Below are positions 8,266 through 16,115 of a stretch of DNA of 64,000 nt, piece by piece; positions within the stretch are counted from its first letter, which is position 1; each line of letters opens with the position of its first letter. The notes under the pieces were generated by a model. The model ran no database searches. It was given only the letters and a program-made list of their open reading frames with translations, and had not been told where the DNA came from. The position numbers and the translations under genes are program-made. The DNA comes from Stutzerimonas stutzeri (GTDB taxonomy: Bacteria; Pseudomonadota; Gammaproteobacteria; Pseudomonadales; Pseudomonadaceae): assembly GCA_002387205.1 (NCBI GenBank), contig DGLA01000010.1:496438-560437 (forward strand), in the 5' to 3' direction.

Positions 8266-9432
8266 CTAAGCAGCCCGAACCAGCTGAGCCTCCCGAACCA
8301 CTGCTGCAAGACGACCCAGACCCTCATGCATGCGCTCCGGCGCGACGTGACTGAAATTCAATCGCAAGTAGCCCGGATTCTGCTCCGGATCAGCGAAAAA
8401 CGGCTCTCCCGGCATGAACACGACATCCTGCGCCAGCGCCGAGTCGAGCAGGCATCGCGTATCGATAGGCTGCTTCAACTTCAACCAGAAGAACAAACCA
8501 CCTTGCGGTATCTGCCAATCTGCGAGGTCAGAAAAATGCTCCGTCAGCGACGCCTGCATGGCGTCGCGACGCTGGCGATAGAAGCCTCTCAGTTCATTCA
8601 GGTGGGAGCGATATTGCTCGCTACCTAACCACTGCAATGCCTGCCATTGACCGATACGATTGGTATGCAGATCAGCGGACTGTTTGAGGCGCAGCAGATA
8701 GGGAAACAGCTCGGGGCTTGCAATCAAGTAGCCGACACGCAAACCGGGGAGCAATGTCTTGGACACCGTTCCGGTATATATCCAGGACGCGTTGCGCAGT
8801 CGACTGACGATGGGCAGCGCGCTAACCTCGTCAAATACCAGCTCGCGGTACGGTTCGTCTTCGATCAGCGTCACCCCGAACTCGTCCAGGAGCGCCGCCA
8901 CTGCATCTCGCTTTGCGTCGCTGTAGCGAACCGCCGACGGATTCTGGAATGTCGGGATCAGGTAGGCGAACGCCGGCTTGTGCTGCTCCAGTCGTTGGCG
9001 TAGCGCTGCCAGCGAAGGTCCGTCCGCTTCTTGAGCAACAGTCAGGCAGTCGGCGCCGAAGAATTGAAATGCCTGCAGCGCAGCGAGGTAGGTCGGAGCC
9101 TCTAGCAGCACCTCCGTCCCCCGGTCGATGAATAGCTTGGATGCAAGGTCCAGTGTCTGCTGGGACCCGCTTACGATGAGCACCTGGCTGGCAGTGCAGG
9201 GAATGCCGATCGACCGGGCTTCTGCGGCGATGGCTTCACGCAAGGCAGGCTCCCCTTCACTCATCCCATACTGGCCGAGGCTCGAAGGCATCGGCGCCCA
9301 ATCGACCTTTGGCAGCATCGACTCCGCTGGCAGCCCACCTGCAAAAGACATTACCTCCGGACGCTGGGCAGCGGCGAGGATTTCACGGATAAGCGAGCTT
9401 TTCAGGCGGTCGACTCGTTCGGAGAAAGGCAT
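8266..9432 (-). CDS. PLP-dependent aminotransferase, class I fold (MocR/2-aminoadipate-type)
   Basis: A fold-type-I aminotransferase of about 388 residues. The Schiff-base lysine lies in YTGTVSKTLLPGLRVGYL, and IPTFQNPSAVRYS and EDEPYRELVF are the usual substrate and PLP contacts. I choose the start at 9432 (MPFSERVDRLKSS), the usual family N-terminus. Starts at 9456 or 9468 are possible, but 9468 falls inside the operator-like dyad. There is no N-terminal GntR domain, so it is an enzyme and not a MocR regulator. It is divergent from a MarR gene that probably controls it. The substrate is unknown. Confidence 0.85.
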   Translation of the reverse strand: MPFSERVDRLKSSLIREILAAAQRPEVMSFAGGLPAESMLPKVDWAPMPSSLGQYGMSEGEPALREAIAAEARSIGIPCTASQVLIVSGSQQTLDLASKLFIDRGTEVLLEAPTYLAALQAFQFFGADCLTVAQEADGPSLAALRQRLEQHKPAFAYLIPTFQNPSAVRYSDAKRDAVAALLDEFGVTLIEDEPYRELVFDEVSALPIVSRLRNASWIYTGTVSKTLLPGLRVGYLIASPELFPYLLRLKQSADLHTNRIGQWQALQWLGSEQYRSHLNELRGFYRQRRDAMQASLTEHFSDLADWQIPQGGLFFWLKLKQPIDTRCLLDSALAQDVVFMPGEPFFADPEQNPGYLRLNFSHVAPERMHEGLGRLAAVVREAQLVRAA

Positions 9433-9459
9433 GGCAACACCAGGTGCAAGGGTCATAAA

Positions 9460-9510
9460 ATACGTCAAATCGCTTGACCGAAATTACGCCTACATCTGCA
9501 GATACGTCAA
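9460..9510. promoter_or_regulatory. Probable MarR operator region: dyad and direct repeats
   Basis: The divergent intergenic region holds ATACGTCAA twice, at 9460-9468 and 9502-9510, spaced 42 bp or about four helical turns. It also holds an inverted repeat GTCAA-N5-TTGAC at 9464-9478. This fits a winged-helix dimer controlling both divergent genes. The second copy abuts the MarR start codon, which would suit autorepression. Confidence 0.6.
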
Positions 9511-9511
9511 T

Positions 9512-9955
9512 ATGCCTGACCTAAAAAAAAGTACAGTTCAGCGCCAGATCATGGAAAGCTTCTTTCTTGGCTATCAGGCGTTTACGGCAAAGCCGGATGA
9601 AATGCTCGCCCGTCGCGGCCTGTCCCGTGTGCATCACCGCATCCTTTTCTTTATAGCCAGCTATCCCGATCTTAGCGTCAAGCAACTGCTCGGCTATCTG
9701 GGCGTGAGCAAGCAAGCACTGAATATCCCTCTGCGTCAGCTTATCGAGATGCATCTGGTTGAAAGCAGAACGGCTGAGGAAGACAAGCGCAAGCGCATGC
9801 TGCGCTTTACCCCCGAGGGTGCCAGACTTGAACAGGCGTTGCGCCGCGAGCAGGTACGGCTGCTGGAGCGTGCCTTCCAGAGCGCAGGAGAGGAAGCAGT
9901 CAACGGCTGGCTGGCCGTTAACCAGGCGCTGGCGGCTGGCACGCCTCGTAGCTGA
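9512..9955 (+). CDS. MarR-family transcriptional regulator
   Basis: 147 residues from ATG 9512. The winged helix-turn-helix reads HHRILFFIASYPDLSVKQLLGYLGVSKQALNIPLRQLIEMHLVES. The wing follows (EEDKRKRMLRFTPEG), with dimerisation helices at both ends. The conserved D-x-R-x-K-R wing motif is present as DKRKR. It is divergent from the aminotransferase across an 80-bp region with operator-like repeats, so local autoregulation and control of the enzyme are likely. The ligand is unknown. Confidence 0.88.
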   Translation: MPDLKKSTVQRQIMESFFLGYQAFTAKPDEMLARRGLSRVHHRILFFIASYPDLSVKQLLGYLGVSKQALNIPLRQLIEMHLVESRTAEEDKRKRMLRFTPEGARLEQALRREQVRLLERAFQSAGEEAVNGWLAVNQALAAGTPRS

Positions 9956-10073
9956 GCGTCAGCCAGACGATATGATCAACTTAGAGAAACCAGCTGGATC
10001 CAGGCGAGCCCTTGGCCGGACTCATATGGCCTGATCAAGCCGCTCGTCCTGCGAACGGCTTTTCCAAAGCCAC

Positions 10074-10100
10074 AAAAAAGGGCGACCGAAGTCGCCCTTT
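10074..10100 (-). terminator. rpsA terminator
   Basis: GGGCGAC-CGAA-GTCGCCC (10080-10097) forms a 7-bp GC-rich stem with a stable CGAA loop. It is flanked by an A tract on the plus strand, which is the T tract in the direction of rpsA transcription. It lies about 20 bp after the rpsA stop codon, so the operon ends here, with no ihfB cotranscribed. Confidence 0.85.
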
Positions 10101-10119
10101 CTCTGACAGATCGCAGAAC

Positions 10120-11805
10120 TTAGTTCTGGTTTTCCATCTGTGCGCGGATCAGATCACCAATGGTGGTCGGACCGGCAGCTGGCTCTACGTCCTGCTTGGT
10201 ACGCAGTTCCTTCATTGCGTCCTTCTCGTCCTCAACGTCTTTCGACTTGATGGAGAGGCTGATGACGCGGCTCTTGCGGTCGATGCTGATGATCTTGGCT
10301 TCGACTTCTTCGCCTTCCTTCAGTACGTTGCGCGCATCTTCAACGCGGTCACGGCTGATTTCGGAGGCCTTCAGTGTAGCTTCGATATCGTTGCCCAGAT
10401 CGATGATGGCGCCTTTGGCGTCAACTTCTTTCACGGTACCGCGAACGATGCTGCCCTTGTCATTGACGGCGGCATAGTTGGAGAACGGATCGTCTTCCAG
10501 CTGCTTGATGCCCAGGGAGATGCGCTCACGCTCCGGATCGACCGAGAGGATGACGGTGTCCAGCTCGTCGCCCTTCTTGAAGCGACGCACGGCTTCTTCG
10601 CCGGCTTCGTTCCAGGAGATGTCGGACAGGTGAACCAGACCGTCGATGCCGCCGTCCAGACCAATGAAGATACCGAAATCGGTGATCGACTTGATGGTGC
10701 CAGAGATACGGTCGCCCTTGTTGAACTGACCAGAGAAGTCTTCCCATGGGTTGGACTTGCACTGCTTGATACCCAGGGAGATACGACGGCGCTCTTCGTC
10801 GATGTCCAGAACCATGACTTCCACTTCGTCGCCGACCTGTACGACCTTCGACGGGTGAATGTTCTTGTTGGTCCAATCCATCTCGGAAACGTGCACCAGG
10901 CCTTCGACACCCTCTTCCAGCTCGGCGAAGCAGCCGTAGTCGGTGAGGTTGGTAACGCGGGCCATGACGCGGGTGTTTTCCGGGTAACGAGCCTTGATGG
11001 CAACCCATGGGTCTTCACCCAGCTGCTTCAGACCCAGGGATACGCGGTTACGCTCGCGATCGAACTTCAGGACCTTGACATCGATCTCGTCGCCAACGTT
11101 GACGATTTCCGACGGATGCTTGATGCGCTTCCACGCCATGTCGGTGATGTGCAACAGGCCGTCCACGCCGCCCAGGTCGACGAACGCGCCGTAGTCGGTG
11201 AGGTTCTTGACGATACCCTTGACCTGCTGGCCTTCCTGCAGCGATTCCAGCAGCGCTTCACGCTCGGCGCTGTTTTCGGCTTCCAGGACGCTACGACGGG
11301 AAACGACAACGTTGTTGCGCTTCTGGTCGAGCTTGATGACCTTGAACTCGAGTTCCTTGCCTTCCAGGTGAGTGGTATCACGCACTGGACGGACATCAAC
11401 CAGGGAACCTGGCAGGAACGCACGGATGCCGTTAACGTCGACAGTGAAGCCGCCCTTAACCTTACCGTTGATAACGCCCTTGACCACTTCCTCAGCTGCG
11501 AAAGCCGCTTCCAGAACAATCCAGCACTCGGCACGCTTGGCTTTTTCACGGGACAGCTTGGTTTCACCGAAACCATCTTCAACCGCGTCCAGCGCAACGT
11601 GAACTTCGTCACCCACGCTGATGGTCAGCTCGCCCTGCTCGTTGTAGAACTGCTCGACCGGGATGACGCCCTCGGACTTCAGGCCGGCATGAACAGTGAC
11701 CCAGTCACCGTCGATGTCGACCACGATGCCGGTGATGATCGCACCCGGCTGCATGTCGAGGGTTTTTAGGCTTTCTTCAAAAAGTTCTGCAAAGCTTTCG
11801 CTCAT
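10120..11805 (-). CDS. rpsA: 30S ribosomal protein S1
   Basis: 561 residues with six S1-type OB-fold repeats. The repeated signature G-x-V/I-x-D-x-G-x-F/A-V/I-D and S-L-G-I-K is seen repeatedly, for example SLGLKQLGEDPW, SLGIKQCKSNPW and SLGIKQLEDDPF. S1 binds mRNA on the 30S platform and helps start translation of structured messages. The ATG at 11805 follows AGGAATAAAC. It is the last gene of the serC to rpsA group, and a hairpin with T tract lies in its leader. The usual downstream ihfB is missing here. Confidence 0.98.
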   Translation of the reverse strand: MSESFAELFEESLKTLDMQPGAIITGIVVDIDGDWVTVHAGLKSEGVIPVEQFYNEQGELTISVGDEVHVALDAVEDGFGETKLSREKAKRAECWIVLEAAFAAEEVVKGVINGKVKGGFTVDVNGIRAFLPGSLVDVRPVRDTTHLEGKELEFKVIKLDQKRNNVVVSRRSVLEAENSAEREALLESLQEGQQVKGIVKNLTDYGAFVDLGGVDGLLHITDMAWKRIKHPSEIVNVGDEIDVKVLKFDRERNRVSLGLKQLGEDPWVAIKARYPENTRVMARVTNLTDYGCFAELEEGVEGLVHVSEMDWTNKNIHPSKVVQVGDEVEVMVLDIDEERRRISLGIKQCKSNPWEDFSGQFNKGDRISGTIKSITDFGIFIGLDGGIDGLVHLSDISWNEAGEEAVRRFKKGDELDTVILSVDPERERISLGIKQLEDDPFSNYAAVNDKGSIVRGTVKEVDAKGAIIDLGNDIEATLKASEISRDRVEDARNVLKEGEEVEAKIISIDRKSRVISLSIKSKDVEDEKDAMKELRTKQDVEPAAGPTTIGDLIRAQMENQN

Positions 11806-11868
11806 GTTTATTCCTGCTGTTTTCGGACGAGGATCCGCCCAATCTCCACATCCCAGATAGAAGTGGGT

Positions 11869-11924
11869 TCATTCATATAAAAAAAGGCGTGCAGGACTAG
11901 ATCTGGTCTCCCACATGCCTCCTT
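11869..11924 (-). promoter_or_regulatory. rpsA leader hairpin with T tract (attenuator or terminator), overlapping a 15-codon reading frame
   Basis: Reading on the minus strand, AAGGAGG (11924-11918) is followed by a stem of GGCATGTGGGA with TCCTGCACGCC (11919-11909 with 11896-11886). One mismatch and two wobbles interrupt it, and seven T follow. An ATG inside the stem (11916) opens MWETRSSPARLFLYE and stops at 11869. The ribosome site is only one base from this ATG, so translation is doubtful. The hairpin may end cmk transcripts or regulate rpsA. Confidence 0.6.
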
Positions 11925-11978
11925 GTTAACAGCTCTCGAAACCGAGTAACCGTCGGGCTGCCTCTCGGCAGTCGCTCT

Positions 11979-12665
11979 TCAGGCGAAATCGCGCTTGGCA
12001 ACTTCGCTCAGAATCTGTCCAAGCACTTCTTCGATGGAGAGATTGGTTGAGTCCAGCTGTATGGCATCGTCTGCCGGCTTCAGTGGAGCCACCTCACGAC
12101 CGGTATCACGCTCGTCGCGGGCCCGTATCTCATCGAGAAGACTCGCGAGATTAACATCATCCCCCTTGTCCTTCAACTGCAGGTAACGGCGGCGCGCCCG
12201 CTCCTCGGCGCTGGCGGTGAGGTAGATTTTCAATGGCGCGTCGGGAAATACGACCGTTCCCATGTCGCGACCGTCGGCAACCAGGCCGGGTGGCTCGCGA
12301 AATGCCTTTTGCCGTTGCAGCAGTGCATCACGGACGACCGGCAGTGCAGCTACCTGAGAAGCGCCCGCGCCCACCTGCTCATTGCGGATTGCCCGGGTGA
12401 CGTCTTCGCCTTCAAGGACGATTTCCATGCCCTGGCCATCCCTTGCGACGCCGAACTGCACGTCCAGATGAGCCGCCAGCAATTTCAGTGCTTCCTCGTT
12501 GGTGAGGTCGACACCATGATTGCGGGCTGCAAATGCAAGCAGGCGATACAAGGCTCCGGAGTCGAGAAAATTCCATCCCAGCTTATTCGCGAGCAGCGCC
12601 GCTACCGTGCCTTTGCCGGAACCGCTCGGGCCATCGATAGTGATGACCGGGATCTGCCTGATCAT
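11979..12665 (-). CDS. cmk: Cytidylate kinase
   Basis: It phosphorylates CMP and dCMP to the diphosphates. The 228-residue protein has the P-loop DGPSGSGKGT at 11-20, the VADGRDMGTVVFPDA CMP-binding segment near 130 and the RARRRYLQLKDKG lid region. Its ATG overlaps the stop of tyrA/aroA by four bases (ATGA), indicating translational coupling. The order aroA-cmk-rpsA is widely conserved in proteobacteria. Confidence 0.97.
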   Translation of the reverse strand: MIRQIPVITIDGPSGSGKGTVAALLANKLGWNFLDSGALYRLLAFAARNHGVDLTNEEALKLLAAHLDVQFGVARDGQGMEIVLEGEDVTRAIRNEQVGAGASQVAALPVVRDALLQRQKAFREPPGLVADGRDMGTVVFPDAPLKIYLTASAEERARRRYLQLKDKGDDVNLASLLDEIRARDERDTGREVAPLKPADDAIQLDSTNLSIEEVLGQILSEVAKRDFA

Positions 12666-14902
12666 GAGTTATCCTCCTCGGCGACGCGCATACCGGCCCG
12701 TTCGGCAAGAGACAGGAAGTTGGGGAAGGATGTAGCTACATTTGCGCAGTCATGAATGCGGATCGGGGCGCTGGCACGCAGCGCGGCAACACTGAACGAC
12801 ATGGCGATGCGATGATCACCGTGCGCCCAGACTTCACCACCACCCAGGCTACCGCCTTCGATGATGATCCCGTCTGGTGTCGGGGTGGCATTCACGCCCA
12901 GCGTCTGCAGGCCATCGGCCATGACCTGGATACGGTCGGATTCCTTGACCCGCAGCTCCTCAGCCCCACGCAGGGTGGTTCGGCCCTGGGCACAGGCGGC
13001 GGCGACGAACAGCACCGGAAATTCATCGATAGCCAGCGGCACGAGATCCTCCGGGATATCGATGCCCTTCAGCTGCGCGGCACGAACGCGGATGTCGGCG
13101 ACAGGCTCCCCACCCACCTCCCGTAGGTTGGTCAGCTCGATATCCGCCCCCATAAGCTTGAGAATATCGATAACGCCTGTACGTGTCGGGTTGACACCGA
13201 CATGCTCCAGGGTGATGTCGGACCCCGGTGCGATACTTGCCGCGACCATGAAAAAAGCCGAGGACGATATGTCGGCCGGTACTTCGATGTGCGTGGCGCG
13301 CAAACTATGGCCGGGCTCGACCATGGCCGTACGGCCTTCGACTTTTACCGGGTAACCGAAGCCTTGCAGCATCCGCTCGGTGTGATCACGGGTCGGAGCC
13401 GGCTCGGTCACCGAGGTTGCTTCCGCCGCGTAGAGGCCTGCCAGAAGCAGGCAGGATTTCACCTGAGCGCTCGCCATCGGCATGTCGTAATGTATGCCGG
13501 ATAGTTTCTGACCGCCGCGAATGACGAGTGGCGGGCGACCTTCGGCTGCCGTCTCGATCAAGGCACCCATTTCACGCAACGGCTTGGCCACGCGGTTCAT
13601 TGGCCGCTTGGTCAGTGACGCATCGCCAGTGAGGGTGGTGTCGAATGGCTGCGCGGCCAGCAGGCCGGACAGCAGACGCATGGAGGTACCGGAGTTGCCA
13701 AGATAGATCGGGCCTGGCGGGCGTTTCAGACCATGCAGGCCTACGCCGTGAACGGTAACTCGCCCCTGGCTCGGCCCTTCGATGACGACACCCATATCAC
13801 GAAACGCCTGAATGGTTGCCAGCGCGTCCTCCCCCTCGAGGAAACCTTCGACTTCGGTGATGCCTTCGGCAAGCGAGCCAAGCATGATCGAACGATGGGA
13901 AATGGATTTGTCGCCTGGCACACGCAGCTGTCCACTGAGGCTGCCGCCCGGATTGGCGAGGAAGATCAAGTCGTTGGAATGCATAACGTCCACATAGGCT
14001 CTGCGAGCCAGTATTTTGCTGAAATGTTCTCGGGCCGCCCTGGCGCGCGTAAACACGCCCAACAGGGTATGCCCGTCTCCATCATCGACCGCGGCGCGCA
14101 ATGCGTCGAGATCGGCACGAAAATCGTCCAGGGTTTGCAGCACCGCTTCGCGATTGGCGAGAAAAATGTCATGCCACATCACCGGATCGCTACCGGCTAT
14201 ACGAGTGAAATCCCGGAACCCGCCCGCGGCGTAGCGGAATATCTCGAGATTTTCATTGCGCTTGGCCAGTGAATCCACCAGCCCGAACGCCAGCAGATGC
14301 GGCAAGTGGCTGGTCGCCGCCAGCACTTCATCATGATGCCGAACCTCCATGTGCTCGACATCTGCCCCCAGGGCACGCCATAGGCTATCGACCAGCGACA
14401 GCGCAGATGGGTCGGTGTCGTGCACGGGCGTCAGGATGACCTTGTGCCGCCGGAAAAGCGTGCTTTCGGCAGCGGTGACGCCGCTCTGTTCCGAACCGGC
14501 TATCGGATGCCCCGGGACAAAACGTGGCGGCATGTGACCAAACACCTCGCGGGCACAGCGCACGACATTGCCCTTGGCACTGCCAACATCCGTAAGCACT
14601 GCATGGCCAAGATCGAATGTGGCCAACTCTGCCAGCAAGCGCTCCATCGCAAGAATAGGTACAGCCAGCAGGATCACATCTGCACCCCGGCAGGCGTCGG
14701 CCAGGGTATCCGTGCAGCGATCCACTACGCCCAATTCCACAGCAAGGGTGCGTGAGCGTGCATCCAGGTCAAAACCAATGACCTCTTTGCAAATCGCCTG
14801 CTCACGCAGGCCTTTGGCGAACGAGCCACCGATCAGCCCCAGGCCGATCACGGCCAGGCGAGATAGCCGAGGCACTTCGGCGTTCATTTCCACACGACTC
14901 AA
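12662..14902 (-). CDS. tyrA-aroA: Bifunctional prephenate dehydrogenase / 3-phosphoshikimate 1-carboxyvinyltransferase
   Basis: 746 residues join two enzymes. Residues 1 to about 300 are a TyrA-type dehydrogenase: NAD-binding GLGLIG at 20-25, HPIAGSEQSG, and a GFRDFTRIA helix. From about 315 the EPSP synthase follows: PGDKSISHRS with Lys332, LGNSGTSMRLL, and a C-terminal KESDR near 670. It therefore serves tyrosine synthesis and the step before chorismate synthase. The fusion is known in pseudomonads. The start at 14902 overlaps the hisC stop by four bases. An internal Met6 is a possible alternative start. Confidence 0.96.
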   Translation of the reverse strand: MSRVEMNAEVPRLSRLAVIGLGLIGGSFAKGLREQAICKEVIGFDLDARSRTLAVELGVVDRCTDTLADACRGADVILLAVPILAMERLLAELATFDLGHAVLTDVGSAKGNVVRCAREVFGHMPPRFVPGHPIAGSEQSGVTAAESTLFRRHKVILTPVHDTDPSALSLVDSLWRALGADVEHMEVRHHDEVLAATSHLPHLLAFGLVDSLAKRNENLEIFRYAAGGFRDFTRIAGSDPVMWHDIFLANREAVLQTLDDFRADLDALRAAVDDGDGHTLLGVFTRARAAREHFSKILARRAYVDVMHSNDLIFLANPGGSLSGQLRVPGDKSISHRSIMLGSLAEGITEVEGFLEGEDALATIQAFRDMGVVIEGPSQGRVTVHGVGLHGLKRPPGPIYLGNSGTSMRLLSGLLAAQPFDTTLTGDASLTKRPMNRVAKPLREMGALIETAAEGRPPLVIRGGQKLSGIHYDMPMASAQVKSCLLLAGLYAAEATSVTEPAPTRDHTERMLQGFGYPVKVEGRTAMVEPGHSLRATHIEVPADISSSAFFMVAASIAPGSDITLEHVGVNPTRTGVIDILKLMGADIELTNLREVGGEPVADIRVRAAQLKGIDIPEDLVPLAIDEFPVLFVAAACAQGRTTLRGAEELRVKESDRIQVMADGLQTLGVNATPTPDGIIIEGGSLGGGEVWAHGDHRIAMSFSVAALRASAPIRIHDCANVATSFPNFLSLAERAGMRVAEEDNS

Positions 14903-16008
14903 GATTCAAGCACCTTGCTCAGCACATCGAGAAAGCGTGCATTTTCCGCTTCGGTACCAATCGAGACCCGAAGAAATGTCGGCATTCCATACCCGGCCAC
15001 CGGACGGACGATGACCCCCTGGCGAAGCAGTGCCTGATTGATGGGCGCTGCATCGCGCCCGAAGTCGACTGCAATGAAATTTGCCTTCGACGGTATCCAC
15101 TCAAGGCCCAGCTGCTTGAAGCCCGCCTCTAGTTGTTGCATGCCAGCCGCGTTGCACGCCCGACTCTGAGCGAGGTAGGCCTGGTCGTCCAGCGCGGCAC
15201 AGGCGGCTGCCTGGGCAAGACTGTTGACGTTGAAAGGTTGGCGCACCCGGTTCAGGACGTCGGCAATCTGCGCCGAGCAGATCGCGTAGCCCACCCGCAG
15301 AGCAGCCAGACCATAGGCCTTGGAAAAGGTCCGAGAGACCAGCAGGTTCGGATGCGCAGCGAGGAATGCCAGCCCATCGGGTAGCTCACCATCCTCCGCG
15401 TATTCGATGTAGGCCTCATCGAGCACAACCAGGACATCCTCGGGCACGCCTGCGAGAAATCTGTCCAGCGCCTTCGCATCGAACCAGGTGCCGGTGGGGT
15501 TGTTGGGGTTGGCGATGAAAACGACCCGCGTGCGCTCGTCGATGGCTGCCCTCATGGCATCCAGATCATGCCCCCACTGTCTGGCGGGAACCGCCTTGGC
15601 CTGGGCGCCAACCGCCTGCGTGGCGATCGGGTAGACAGCAAAGGCATGCTCACTGAACACCGCGTTCAGCCCAGGCGCAAGGTAGGCCCGCGCGACCAGC
15701 TCGAGAATGTCATTGGAGCCGTTGCCAAGGGTGACCTGATTGACGTTGACCCCGCACCGCTCGGCCAGCATTTGCTTGAGCACGAAACCATTGCCGTCGG
15801 GATAGCGGGTCAGTTCGTCGAGCTCCGCCCTGATTGCACTGATGACCCTGGGGCTGGGGCCCAGGGGGTTCTCATTGCTGGCGAGCTTGACGATGGTGCG
15901 GGGATCAAGATCAAGCTCACGCGCCAGTTCGTCAACAGGTTTGCCGGGAACATAGGGTGACAGCTTCTGCACGCCCGGCTGGGCTAGCGCAAGGAAATCA
16001 CACGACAT
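14899..16008 (-). CDS. hisC2: Histidinol-phosphate / aromatic aminotransferase
   Basis: 369 residues from ATG 16008 (MSCDFLALAQPGVQKL), preceded by GGAG at seven bases; an upstream start at 16062 is less likely. PLP lysine is Lys230 in SRTFSKAYGLAALRVGYA, with NPNNPTG near 165 and DEAYIEY near 200. Located between pheA and tyrA/aroA and not in a his operon, it probably transaminates aromatic keto acids as well as histidinol phosphate. It is separated from pheA by a repeat-rich 105-bp spacer and overlaps tyrA/aroA by four bases. Confidence 0.94.
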   Translation of the reverse strand: MSCDFLALAQPGVQKLSPYVPGKPVDELARELDLDPRTIVKLASNENPLGPSPRVISAIRAELDELTRYPDGNGFVLKQMLAERCGVNVNQVTLGNGSNDILELVARAYLAPGLNAVFSEHAFAVYPIATQAVGAQAKAVPARQWGHDLDAMRAAIDERTRVVFIANPNNPTGTWFDAKALDRFLAGVPEDVLVVLDEAYIEYAEDGELPDGLAFLAAHPNLLVSRTFSKAYGLAALRVGYAICSAQIADVLNRVRQPFNVNSLAQAAACAALDDQAYLAQSRACNAAGMQQLEAGFKQLGLEWIPSKANFIAVDFGRDAAPINQALLRQGVIVRPVAGYGMPTFLRVSIGTEAENARFLDVLSKVLES

Positions 16009-16014
16009 ATTCAG

Positions 16015-16115
16015 CTCCGCTGAAGCTGCAAGCCTCAGATGTGAAGCTGGAAGACGAGGCAACGATGTTGCTCTTGCCTTCCAGCTTATTGCTCTCGGCT
16101 TCCAGCTGCTTTTTT
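16015..16115. repeat. AGCTGGAAG-type inverted repeat inside the aromatic operon
   Basis: The spacer between pheA (stop at 16114) and hisC2 (start 16008) holds a left arm with GAAGCTGCAAGC and GAAGCTGGAAG. It also holds a right arm with CTTCCAGCTT and GGCTTCCAGCTGC near 16077-16110. The arms pair into a large hairpin and resemble the repeat at 991-1067. A run of six T on the plus strand follows the right arm. Confidence 0.7.

Noticed and set aside
10012..11769. 585-codon plus-strand frame opposite rpsA
   Set aside because: It is a mirror of a highly codon-biased ribosomal gene. It has no ribosome site and no recognisable family.
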